Part shown: piece after piece, positions 51,020-59,164 of the stretch
Position numbering within the stretch: position 1 is the first letter of the stretch
Layout: each line of letters begins with the position of its first letter
Assembly (NCBI GenBank): GCA_964622315.1
Contig: CAZUOY010000002.1
Span: 1-64,000 of the forward strand
Reading direction: 5' to 3'
DNA length: 64,000 nucleotides
From: JAYFNU01 sp964622315
Lineage (GTDB): Bacteria > Bacillota > Clostridia > Oscillospirales > Ruminococcaceae
Made by a program: the position numbers and the translations under genes
Notes under the pieces: generated by a model
What the model was told of the DNA's origin: nothing
What the model saw: the letters and a program-made list of their open reading frames with translations, nothing else
The model's database searches: none

Positions 51020-52585
51020 TTAATATAATTCGTTAAAGCGTTTCTTTCCGTCTGTCAAAATAAGTCTCCACAGCCCGTAGATAATAAGTATGAGCAGTAA
51101 CGCGAGGATAAAAGCGCCGAGTGCGAAGCCGAAAAGACCGTTTGTTAAGAAGAAGTATAACGCGGGTAAACCCGCTATAATCATTCCTCCGAAAACAGCA
51201 ATCATAACCGAGGTGCTTTGCTTAACCACCATAGCCTCGTTATCCCACTCAAGCTTAGGGAATATAAGGTTGATGTAAAGCCCCGCCGCCGAGATAAGCA
51301 AGGCGATAAGGGTGGGTATGACCGCCACAGCAAAAAGCTCAGCCGCGCCAAAGCTGAAGGAGATTCCCGCAGCAAGTCCGCCGAGCAGTGTCAGCGGTGC
51401 GCTGAGGGTAACATTTACAAGTATCTTGGCAAGGAAGATATCCTTTTCAAATATCGGGCATGCGCGAAGGATATAAATTGCCTTCCCCTCAAGCGAAATA
51501 GAGCACGCCGACGTCACCGTCATAGCGGAGGTGAAGCTGTAAAGCACAATAAGTATTATCGGCAGATTCTGTTGCACAAAAGGCTCGGCAAAGATGGAAT
51601 TAAACTCCGCGCCGAGGCTTACTCGGATAATCAACAGCACGGTTAAAGCCACACACATAAGCGGTCCGAGAATAGAGTTAATAACATAAACCGAGCTTGA
51701 GGCATAGCGCTTAAATTCCTTTTTATAAAGCGCGCCGAGCGGAGTTCTTCTGCGGAACTCAAGATTCTTCTTCCTTGAGTGCCAGGTGCGCTGCTTCGCC
51801 CCAAAGATAGCGGCGAAAAGCAGCACGCCAAGAACGTACGGAACAACCGTCACCGCCGCCGTCATAAGAAGCCCGATGAGGCTCGATTTGTTTAAAAAGC
51901 TTACTATCCAAACAAATGGCGCGAAGCTCTCGTAAAACGCACGTATCGTTTCGGCGTTTTCGCCCATGCTTCCGTTCATCTTAAAATTGATATACATAAA
52001 CACGCCCAACACGCCGAGCGAAAGCAGTGTCGTGACCATTTGGGGATTTGAAAAGACGTTACCTATTTTGAACATGATGAAGTTCAGAATATACGAAATA
52101 CCGACAGAAACGAGCGGCATAAGCAAGAAGACAAGCACCGTTTTAAGTAAGAACAGCGCCGAGGTATCCACCAGCGCAAAGTATGTGCCCATATACGGCA
52201 GAAAGAACGCCGCGACAGGTATCATCTCGAAGATGTACTTGGAAATGCTCTTGCTGATTATAACCTCTCGCCGCGTGACGGGAAGCGAAAGCAGAAAGTC
52301 AGCATCGGTCGTCTTCGGAAGGGTTGTTCCGCGCAGAATAGCCATAAGCAAGAGGATTATCATCGTATAGCAAACGGCATAATAGAGCGTAAGCTCGGGC
52401 GCGCCAAGCTCCATAAACAGCTTGGTTTGTCCCACGGCACCCGTAACCATCGAAACCACAAACAATCCGCCGACCGCCGCAAAAAAGACCCACGAAGCAA
52501 AGAGCTTGCCGAGCTTTTTGGAGTTCTTGATGGAGCGGATGAACATTGTAAAATTGTTCTTAATCAGTATTGATAAGTTACTCAT
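51020..52585 (-). CDS. ABC transporter permease (large ABC-2 type)
   Basis: The 521 residues carry about 14 hydrophobic segments in two halves with a central polar linker (AKQRTWHSRKKNLEFRRRTPLGALYKKEFKR). TDADFLLSLPVTRREVIISKS and SLEGKAIYILRACPI are typical of Firmicutes permeases next to CcmA-type ATPases. Overlaps the ATPase gene by 8 bp. The substrate is unknown; peptide, antibiotic or ion export are common guesses for the group. Confidence 0.85.
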   Translation of the reverse strand: MSNLSILIKNNFTMFIRSIKNSKKLGKLFASWVFFAAVGGLFVVSMVTGAVGQTKLFMELGAPELTLYYAVCYTMIILLLMAILRGTTLPKTTDADFLLSLPVTRREVIISKSISKYIFEMIPVAAFFLPYMGTYFALVDTSALFLLKTVLVFLLMPLVSVGISYILNFIMFKIGNVFSNPQMVTTLLSLGVLGVFMYINFKMNGSMGENAETIRAFYESFAPFVWIVSFLNKSSLIGLLMTAAVTVVPYVLGVLLFAAIFGAKQRTWHSRKKNLEFRRRTPLGALYKKEFKRYASSSVYVINSILGPLMCVALTVLLIIRVSLGAEFNSIFAEPFVQQNLPIILIVLYSFTSAMTVTSACSISLEGKAIYILRACPIFEKDIFLAKILVNVTLSAPLTLLGGLAAGISFSFGAAELFAVAVIPTLIALLISAAGLYINLIFPKLEWDNEAMVVKQSTSVMIAVFGGMIIAGLPALYFFLTNGLFGFALGAFILALLLILIIYGLWRLILTDGKKRFNELY

Positions 52586-53291
52586 GGTCGATTAACTCCA
52601 TAAACACGTCCTCAAGGGAGCTTTGCCCCTTGACCTTCTCCATCTCGCCCGAGGCTATAAGCTTTCCGCCCTTAATTATCGCTATTTTATTGCAAAGCTT
52701 TTCGGCAACCTCCAGCACGTGGGTGGAAAAGAAAATAGCACCGCCTGCCTCGCAAAATTCCTTCATTATCGTTTTAACAGTGAACGCCGCTTTCGGGTCA
52801 AGACCCACGAACGGCTCGTCAAGTATCAAGAGCTTAGGCTCATGCATAAGTGCGCCGATTATCTCAATTTTCTGTTTCATTCCGTGACTGTAGGAGGATA
52901 TCGGGTCGTTGAGGTTTCCCGTTATCTCGAACATATCGGCGTATTTCTTCACAGCGGCTTCGCGCTTTGACGCGGATACTCTAAAGACATCACCGAGAAA
53001 ATTAAGGTACTCCATACCGGTGAGCGACTCGTAAACGTCGGGGTTATCGGGTATGTAGGCAATTCGTTTTTTACACTCCACGGGCTCGGCGGTAATGTCA
53101 ATTCCGTCAATTTCGATACTGCCCTCCTCGAAGGGCAGTATGCCGACCACCGATTTTATTGTGGTCGTTTTGCCCGCGCCGTTGTGACCGATAAAGCCGT
53201 AAAGGTCACCCGCTTTTACCTCAAGCGAAAGACCGTCCACCGCCTTTTTATCAGGTCCGTAAGATTTGGAATAATTCTCGATTTTAAGCAT
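52578..53291 (-). CDS. ABC transporter ATPase (CcmA/NatA-like)
   Basis: The 237 residues contain Walker A GHNGAGKTT (35-43), a Q-loop region, signature YSHGMKQK, Walker B LLILDEPFVGLDP, and a switch His in FFSTHV. Sequence type is that of CcmA/NatA exporters. AAAGGAA precedes the ATG. It is translationally coupled to its permease and lies 15 bp after the YhhN gene. Confidence 0.92.
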   Translation of the reverse strand: MLKIENYSKSYGPDKKAVDGLSLEVKAGDLYGFIGHNGAGKTTTIKSVVGILPFEEGSIEIDGIDITAEPVECKKRIAYIPDNPDVYESLTGMEYLNFLGDVFRVSASKREAAVKKYADMFEITGNLNDPISSYSHGMKQKIEIIGALMHEPKLLILDEPFVGLDPKAAFTVKTIMKEFCEAGGAIFFSTHVLEVAEKLCNKIAIIKGGKLIASGEMEKVKGQSSLEDVFMELIDHE

Positions 53292-53306
53292 TGTGTCAAT
53301 TCCTTT

Positions 53307-53957
53307 CTAAGCTATAAGCATAATTCCAAGAACAATTAAAAACTCCGCGATTATATAACTTACCATAACCGGAAAATGGTTGCGCCATATTTTTACGCCC
53401 GGTATGAGCCGCAGCTGTAAAAGCATAATATCCGAAACGAGAAAGAACAGACTACCAACATAAACAATAATCGACGCCAACGACAGCAGACTTATCATCT
53501 GGAACAGCGCGAAGGCTCCTGTGCTTGAAAGCGCAAGCAGATAAAGCGCCACCGCCACCGCGAACGCCTTGGAGGCGTAATTCCTTGTGCGCCTTAGCAT
53601 AAATACAATCGGCGGAATATACAATGCCGCGGCTATAACATATGCCCACCACGGAAGGATAGCAAAATCGACATTCTTGGAAAAGGCGACGGCAAAGCAG
53701 ATATGCGCAAAGCCGAAGCTTAATCCGCCGAGCACAAACAGCTTCTTTACCTGAAGAAGCACGTCTCCCAAAAAGCTGAAGACAAGCGCCATAGCAATTA
53801 TTCCGTTAAGCGTCGGCGCGGCGGCGATATAATAGGACAGAAGACTTAATATTATAAGTCCCTTCGTCGCTCCTCGAATGGTTTTGTTATCTATATATGT
53901 CCCGTATAGGTGCACTAAGCTGAAGGCTATGAAAAGCGCGAGAAAAAGATATTTCAT
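53307..53957 (-). CDS. YhhN/TMEM86-family membrane protein (lysoplasmalogenase-like)
   Basis: The 216 residues have about eight hydrophobic segments and the family signature FSFLGDVLL followed by GGLSFGFAHICFAVAF, with SDIMLL and FLIVLGIML near the end. Characterised members hydrolyse lysoplasmalogens. Clostridia often contain plasmalogens, so the role is plausible, but activity is not shown by sequence alone. It lies 15 bp before the ABC ATPase gene, so it probably heads that operon. Confidence 0.8.
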   Translation of the reverse strand: MKYLFLALFIAFSLVHLYGTYIDNKTIRGATKGLIILSLLSYYIAAAPTLNGIIAMALVFSFLGDVLLQVKKLFVLGGLSFGFAHICFAVAFSKNVDFAILPWWAYVIAAALYIPPIVFMLRRTRNYASKAFAVAVALYLLALSSTGAFALFQMISLLSLASIIVYVGSLFFLVSDIMLLQLRLIPGVKIWRNHFPVMVSYIIAEFLIVLGIMLIA

Positions 53958-54009
53958 CTATCGCTCCCTAAAATGTTTGTTAACATTATATCATACTTTT
54001 TCTTTATAG

Positions 54010-54038
54010 AAAAGCCCGACGCGACGCGTCGGGCTTTT
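54010..54038 (-). terminator. Intrinsic terminator after the PBP gene
   Basis: AAAAGCCCGACG and CGTCGGGCTTTT pair perfectly around a 5-base loop, with T-runs on both strands. Confidence 0.88.
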
Positions 54039-54056
54039 TTGTTGTTATTCTATTTC

Positions 54057-56603
54057 TTACTCAAGATTGAAATCACTTTCGGTTTTTGTCTCTTGAATAG
54101 GCGCGAGCGCATGTATGCAGGTGCCCTGAGGACCGTAGCCTGTCTTGTACCAGCCCGTCTTTACATCGGGACAGTCAGCCGCGGGATAGTCGCCGCTCGC
54201 CGCGCAGAAGCCGGCGCTGAAGACGCCATCCGGCATATCGGGGAACTTCTTCGTCTCAAGGTCTTTAGTTATTTCTTTCATTATGGCGTTGGTCGCCGCC
54301 TTTGTCTCACGAATTGAGGTGGACATATAGGCGGGCTCGTCATAGCCCTGCCAAATCGTCATAACGTAATAAGGGTTAAGAGTTACGAGCCAGAAGTCCT
54401 TCGCGTCTGAGGAGGTACCTGTCTTTCCGCCCACAGCCATACCGTTGCTGGAGTTTCTTACTTCGTAAGCAGTACCGCTGTTGGCAACGCCCTGAAGAAG
54501 CTTGTTCATTATAAAAGCCGTCTGCTCTGAAACCGTCTGAATCGTTTGGTTGGTCTTTGACGTGTCGAGGATTACCTCGCCGTGTGAGTTGACCACCTTT
54601 GTATAGCAGTGAGGCGTGGTATAAACACCGCCGTTGCCGAAGGGCACGTATGCCGCGCAAAGCTCATACGGCGTAGTGCCGTAGGTAAGGCCGCCCAAGC
54701 CGAGCGAGAGGGTTTTATCTATCATTCTCTTACCCGTTTTTGCGTCGAAAACGTTGTCGTCAACATCAACAAGGCTGCTTATTCCGAACTTGTTTTCGCA
54801 GAAGCCGTACGATGTTTCGGGGCCTATCATATTAAGCACCTTCACTGCGATTGTGTTAAGGGAAACCGCGATAGCCTTATCGACGGGAACCGAGCTTCCA
54901 TAGTATCCGAAAACGCGGTCATAGTTACGGGGCCACGGGTCGTCGTCATCGTCATAGCTACTCGGAGCGTCCTCAATCAGGCTCGAATAGTTAATATAGT
55001 TTAGCTCAATTCCCGGCGCGTAAACCGCGATAGGCTTGAAGGAGGAGCCGGGCTGGCGAAGCGCCGAATAAGCGCGGTTAAAACCAAGACTCACCGTCTT
55101 TTCGCGAACGCCGCCGATTATTCCTAACAGGTTCGCGTCATAATCAAGTATAACCATAGCCGCTTGGTTCTGGAACTTGTCGTCCATTGGGGTTACGCCG
55201 TCGTCTTCATATTTAAGGTCAGGCCAATTTTCTGGATTTGAGGCGTACTCCTCCATAGTGGACTGAATTTTTGTGTCTATTGTAAGGTAGACCTTCAAGC
55301 CGCCTGTGTAAAACAGGTTCTCAGCTTCCTCGGTAGACATATTGTTATACTGAACGAGGTCTTTAATTACGCTTAATATTACGGTGTCGGTAAAATAACT
55401 GTTAACATCGTCGCCCTGATTTACGTTGCCCTCGTGGAAGACGAGCGTCTCGCTCTCGGCGAGCGCCGCTTGATATTCAGAATCGCTCAAAAGCCCCTGC
55501 TCATTCATAAGGTAAAGCACCGTATCCTCGCGCTTCTCCTTATTGTTTTCGGGGTTTTGTATCGGGTCGTATTTGGTGGGGAACTGGGTAATACAGACGA
55601 TAGCGGCGCTCTCCGCCGCCGTTAGCTCGGAGGTGGATTTTCCGAAGAAATAGTTCGCCGCCGCCTCAACTCCCGCAAGCTGTCCGCTAAGACGGAAGGT
55701 ATTGAGGTACGCCTCCATTATCTGCTCTTTCGAATATTTCTTCTCAAGCATAATGGCGCGGTATATCTCCCTTATTTTACGAAGCGGGCCTTCTATACCG
55801 CCGACTGCCTTTTCATCTGTAATATTCTTTATTAACTGCTGAGTAATCGTTGAACCGCCCTGGGTAGTGCTGTAAATCGTCTTTACGTATTCGTTGACGA
55901 ACGCGGCGACGGTTCGCCTCCAGTCAACACCGTGGTGGGTAAGAAAGCGCTTATCTTCGCAGGCTATCGCCGCGTTAATCAGCTCATCGGGCATGTCCGC
56001 ATAGTTAACCCAAACGCGGTTCTCTCCGCCGAATATTCGCTCATACTCCTCCCATTCGCCCGTTTCGGAGTTTTGGGCGAGGAGCACCGTTGAATAGCTC
56101 AGCTTAATCTCGTTAAGGTCAAGCAGCGCGTCGTCGTCCGCTGTCGCGTCCACAAGGTAGACCGCAACCGCAACAGAAAGCACACAGCCGATAATTATTC
56201 CAATGCAGGCTATAACAACTACCACGCGCCCAATTGTGCGCCACACGCGCTGCGCCTTGGTAAGCTCCTTGCCTGCCTTCTTTTCTCTTGCTTCCTCGCG
56301 CTTCTCTTTGTTGCGCTCAAGTGCGTCGGTATCAATTCCTATCTTCTCAAGAAGCTCGTAAAACCACGATTTTTTCTTCTTTTTCTTCTGCGTCGTGTAC
56401 GGCACGGGCGCGGCTTTATAAGTCGAGCTCTTTGCGGTCGGCGTTGCGCCGCTTGCGGGCGCTGACGGCACAGTTGAGTCCGGCTTCTTTACACTTCCGC
56501 CCTCGTTAGATTGAATCTTAGCGAAAAAATCATCCAAATCGGAATCGTTCGCGAAAAAGTCGTTCTTCGCGCCGTTCGGTTTGTTTTTATCGTTATCAGT
56601 CAT
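54057..56603 (-). CDS. Class A penicillin-binding protein (PBP1A-type, GT51 plus transpeptidase)
   Basis: Bifunctional peptidoglycan synthase that polymerises lipid II and cross-links it at the membrane. The 848 residues show a 120-residue charged cytoplasmic tail with Lys-rich coiled coil, one membrane segment (about 125-150), and GT51 with catalytic Glu216 (CEDKRF) and QGGSTITQQLIKN (248-260). The transpeptidase domain has Ser520-x-x-Lys523 (GSSFKP), Ser581-x-Asn583 and Lys727-Thr-Gly. The C-terminus carries no PASTA domain. AAGGAG lies 12 bp before the ATG. The promoter and an unusual 5' stem-loop are listed separately. Confidence 0.95.
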   Translation of the reverse strand: MTDNDKNKPNGAKNDFFANDSDLDDFFAKIQSNEGGSVKKPDSTVPSAPASGATPTAKSSTYKAAPVPYTTQKKKKKKSWFYELLEKIGIDTDALERNKEKREEAREKKAGKELTKAQRVWRTIGRVVVVIACIGIIIGCVLSVAVAVYLVDATADDDALLDLNEIKLSYSTVLLAQNSETGEWEEYERIFGGENRVWVNYADMPDELINAAIACEDKRFLTHHGVDWRRTVAAFVNEYVKTIYSTTQGGSTITQQLIKNITDEKAVGGIEGPLRKIREIYRAIMLEKKYSKEQIMEAYLNTFRLSGQLAGVEAAANYFFGKSTSELTAAESAAIVCITQFPTKYDPIQNPENNKEKREDTVLYLMNEQGLLSDSEYQAALAESETLVFHEGNVNQGDDVNSYFTDTVILSVIKDLVQYNNMSTEEAENLFYTGGLKVYLTIDTKIQSTMEEYASNPENWPDLKYEDDGVTPMDDKFQNQAAMVILDYDANLLGIIGGVREKTVSLGFNRAYSALRQPGSSFKPIAVYAPGIELNYINYSSLIEDAPSSYDDDDDPWPRNYDRVFGYYGSSVPVDKAIAVSLNTIAVKVLNMIGPETSYGFCENKFGISSLVDVDDNVFDAKTGKRMIDKTLSLGLGGLTYGTTPYELCAAYVPFGNGGVYTTPHCYTKVVNSHGEVILDTSKTNQTIQTVSEQTAFIMNKLLQGVANSGTAYEVRNSSNGMAVGGKTGTSSDAKDFWLVTLNPYYVMTIWQGYDEPAYMSTSIRETKAATNAIMKEITKDLETKKFPDMPDGVFSAGFCAASGDYPAADCPDVKTGWYKTGYGPQGTCIHALAPIQETKTESDFNLE

Positions 56604-56638
56604 AAACCTTATTATTCTCCTTTAAAGGGTTGACAATC

Positions 56639-56658
56639 AATTGCGGCACCCCGCAATT
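56639..56658 (-). promoter_or_regulatory. Stem-loop at the predicted 5' end of the PBP mRNA
   Basis: AATTGCGG and CCGCAATT pair perfectly around CACC. Its upstream edge (56658) falls at the transcript start predicted from the -10 box, so it would form a 5'-terminal stem that can protect mRNA from decay. Confidence 0.5.
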
Positions 56659-56664
56659 AAAGCT

Positions 56665-56693
56665 ATAATAACACACTTTTACCGATTTGTTAA
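56665..56693 (-). promoter_or_regulatory. Promoter of the PBP gene
   Basis: On the minus strand TTAACA (56688-56693), 17-bp spacer, TATTAT (56665-56670). Confidence 0.65.
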
Positions 56694-56724
56694 GTAACCC
56701 CGCGTTTTTCGTGAATTTACCCTA

Positions 56725-56753
56725 TTTAATAATTGAAAACTATCTGTTATAAT
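56725..56753 (+). promoter_or_regulatory. Promoter of queH-DUF1461-asnA
   Basis: TTTAAT (56725-56730), 17-bp spacer, perfect TATAAT (56748-56753). The -35 box is poor. The leader is about 45 bases, too short for a preQ1 riboswitch. Confidence 0.5.
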
Positions 56754-56804
56754 ATTAAACTATACATAATATATAAACGGAATTTGGCGCTTTGAGGGAA
56801 CAAG

Positions 56805-57410
56805 ATGAAATATCACGAGTTTTTTGAGGAGACTGTGGCGGGACAATATAAAAACAAGCCAAAGCTTATGCTTCACAGTTGTTGCGCGGTCTGCTCCTCG
56901 TCGGTAATTGCTCTCGTCGCCGATGTATTCGATACCACGGTGCTTTATTATAACCCGAACATAAGCCCCGAAAGCGAATATCAAAAGCGAAAAAACGAGC
57001 AGATACGAATTATTAACGAGATATACGGCGGCAAGGTAAAGTACCTCGATTTCGGCTACAACCACGGAGAATTTTCCGATAAGGTAAAGGGTCTTGAGAA
57101 GGAGCCGGAGGGCGGCGCCAGATGCGAGGTGTGCTTTAGCCTTCGGCTTCAAAAGACGGCTAATGCGGCGAAGGAGCGCGGCTTTGACTGGTTTTGCACC
57201 ACACTTACAGTAAGCCCGCATAAGAACGCCGACGTGATTAACGCCGTCGGCAAGGAGATTTCAGAAAAAACAGGGGTGCCGTGGCTCTTTTCGGATTTTA
57301 AAAAGAAGAACGGTTACTTACGCTCAATCACGCTGACGCGTCAGTACTCGATATATAAACAGAACTACTGCGGCTGCGAATTCTGCACCAAAGGGGAGGA
57401 ACAACAATGA
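56805..57410 (+). CDS. queH: Epoxyqueuosine reductase QueH
   Basis: Reduces epoxyqueuosine to queuosine in tRNA, the non-B12 route. The 201 residues carry the signature Cys26, Cys27, Cys30 in HSCCAVC, then YYNPNISPESEYQKR, Cys107/Cys110 (RCEVC), LTVSPHKN and a final cluster Cys189, Cys191, Cys194 (YCGCEFC). The expected cysteines for the Fe-S/metal centre are all present. AGGGAA precedes the ATG, and the stop overlaps the next start by 4 bp. Other queuosine genes are not in the window. Confidence 0.93.
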   Translation: MKYHEFFEETVAGQYKNKPKLMLHSCCAVCSSSVIALVADVFDTTVLYYNPNISPESEYQKRKNEQIRIINEIYGGKVKYLDFGYNHGEFSDKVKGLEKEPEGGARCEVCFSLRLQKTANAAKERGFDWFCTTLTVSPHKNADVINAVGKEISEKTGVPWLFSDFKKKNGYLRSITLTRQYSIYKQNYCGCEFCTKGEEQQ

Positions 57411-58069
57411 AAAAGAACTATATAATTATCGGCGTTTTATTCGGGCTTATCTGCCTGCTTACCGCGACGGCTCTGGGGCTCGGCTTTGTCCACGTCGCCG
57501 ATTTCGTCTACGAGCTTGACTATGACCTGCTCGATATCGGAAGCTATTCAGGCGTTACAAAGGAAGTAGCCGTCCGCAACTACAAGGCGGTTATGGATTT
57601 TCTTTCGCCCTTTAAGAAAACCGAGTTTAATCTTCCCGACCTTGCCTTCTCCGAAACTGGCGCAATACACTTTGACGAATGCCGCGATATCTTTGTTGCC
57701 GTTTACCTTCTCGGCGCGGTCTGCGCGCTTATCATTGCCGCCTTCGCAATAATCGCGAAAAAGCGCGGAACTAACGGAAAATTCCTGCTCGTTTCGTCAA
57801 TTACCACCGTGGCGCTCCCCGTGGTTCTTCTCGGGTTTTTCGCCATAAACTTTGACGCTGTCTTTGTAATATTTCATAAAATCTTCTTCAACAATAACTA
57901 CTGGTATTTCGATTCCGCCACCGACCCTATTATTAACATTCTTCCCGAAACGTTTTTTATGCACTGCGCGATAATTATAGTCAGCTTCTGGATAATTGCG
58001 GCAGCGGTTCAATACATATTGTATAGATGTGTTGCTCGTAAACAAATAGTAAAAGAGGACAAGCAATGA
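57407..58069 (+). CDS. DUF1461 (TIGR01906-type) integral membrane protein
   Basis: The 220 residues have an N-terminal membrane segment, an extracytoplasmic stretch of about 75 residues, and four further membrane segments. FHKIFFNNNYWYFD and DPIINILPETFF match the family's characteristic outer loop. The function of DUF1461 is unknown; members occur widely in Firmicutes. It overlaps queH and asnA by 4 bp each, so the three are translated as a coupled set. Confidence 0.88.
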   Translation: MKKNYIIIGVLFGLICLLTATALGLGFVHVADFVYELDYDLLDIGSYSGVTKEVAVRNYKAVMDFLSPFKKTEFNLPDLAFSETGAIHFDECRDIFVAVYLLGAVCALIIAAFAIIAKKRGTNGKFLLVSSITTVALPVVLLGFFAINFDAVFVIFHKIFFNNNYWYFDSATDPIINILPETFFMHCAIIIVSFWIIAAAVQYILYRCVARKQIVKEDKQ

Positions 58070-59076
58070 AAAACTTAATTCTGCCCGAGGGATATTCCTC
58101 CCACCTTACCCTTCGCGAGACGCAGTGGGGAATAAAGATTATTAAAGATAATTTTCAGAAGTACCTCGCTATCGCGCTCAACCTGTTCCGCGTTTCAGCG
58201 CCTGTCTTTGTAACGAAGCAGAGCGGTCTTAACGATAACCTAAACGGCGTGGAGCGTCCCGTTGCCTTTGATATACCCGACCTTGGGCAAAGCGAGGCGG
58301 AGATAGTTCATTCGCTCGCCAAGTGGAAGCGCTATGCCTTAAAGCAGTACGGCTTTAGACCCGGCGAGGGAATCTACACCGACATGAACGCAATACGCCG
58401 TGACGAGGAGCTGGATAACCTTCACTCCGTTTATGTTGACCAATGGGACTGGGAAAAGGTAATAACCAAAGAGCAAAGGACGGAAGCGTTCCTTATGTCG
58501 ACGGTGCGTGATATTTACGGAGCGATGAAGCAGACGGCAAAGACGGCATGCTACAAGTACCCCGCCATAGATTTCCCACTCGCCGAGGAGATTTTTTTCG
58601 TAACCGCTCAGGAGCTTGAGGACGCTTTTCCAGACCTTACTCCCAAGGAGCGCGAAAACGCAATATGCAAAGAGAAAAAAAGCGTTTTCGTTATGAAGAT
58701 AGGCGACAAATTGAAAAGCGGTAAACCTCACGACGGACGTGCGCCCGACTACGACGACTGGGCGCTTAACGGAGACTTGCTTGTTTGGAACAAGCTGCTC
58801 GGAATGGGCTTTGAGCTTTCGAGCATGGGTATTCGCGTAAGCGAACAGTCGCTCAAGGAACAGCTTGAAAAAGCGGGCTGTCCCGAACGAGCGGAGCTGC
58901 CCTTCCACAAGGCATTGCTGTCGGGTGAACTGCCCTACACGATTGGCGGCGGAATAGGTCAGTCGCGTCTATGTATGCTAATGCTTCGCAAAGCACACAT
59001 CGGTGAGGTGCAAGCGTCGCTCTGGTCGGACGAAATGAAAAGCGTCTGCGCAAAGCATAACATTTTTTTGCTGTAA
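58066..59076 (+). CDS. asnA: Aspartate-ammonia ligase (asparagine synthetase A)
   Basis: Makes asparagine from aspartate, ammonia and ATP. The 336 residues fit the family length and class II aaRS-like fold: SAPVFVTKQSGLNDNLNGVERPV at the start, SLAKWKRYALKQYG, YTDMNAIRRDEELDN, and C-terminal GGGIGQSRLCMLMLRKAHIGEVQ. It overlaps DUF1461 by 4 bp, so it shares its promoter upstream of queH. No T-box or other asparagine-responsive leader is visible. Confidence 0.96.
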   Translation: MKNLILPEGYSSHLTLRETQWGIKIIKDNFQKYLAIALNLFRVSAPVFVTKQSGLNDNLNGVERPVAFDIPDLGQSEAEIVHSLAKWKRYALKQYGFRPGEGIYTDMNAIRRDEELDNLHSVYVDQWDWEKVITKEQRTEAFLMSTVRDIYGAMKQTAKTACYKYPAIDFPLAEEIFFVTAQELEDAFPDLTPKERENAICKEKKSVFVMKIGDKLKSGKPHDGRAPDYDDWALNGDLLVWNKLLGMGFELSSMGIRVSEQSLKEQLEKAGCPERAELPFHKALLSGELPYTIGGGIGQSRLCMLMLRKAHIGEVQASLWSDEMKSVCAKHNIFLL

Positions 59077-59127
59077 TCGGTCTTAAAGCAACTGCGTTTC
59101 ACATTCACGTTGAAAAACATATAAAAA

Positions 59128-59164
59128 AAGCTCCGCGTGCTTTCAGTTGGAAGCCGCGGAGCTT
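59128..59164. terminator. Bidirectional terminator between asnA and the GH13 gene
   Basis: AAGCTCCGCG and CGCGGAGCTT pair perfectly, extended by GCTT/AAGC inside. A-run on one side, T-rich on the other. The last bases of the GH13 stop lie in the stem. Confidence 0.82.

Noticed and set aside
56754..56804. preQ1 riboswitch upstream of queH
   Set aside because: The leader is only about 45 bases, AT-rich and lacks the conserved preQ1 aptamer hairpin and A-rich tail.
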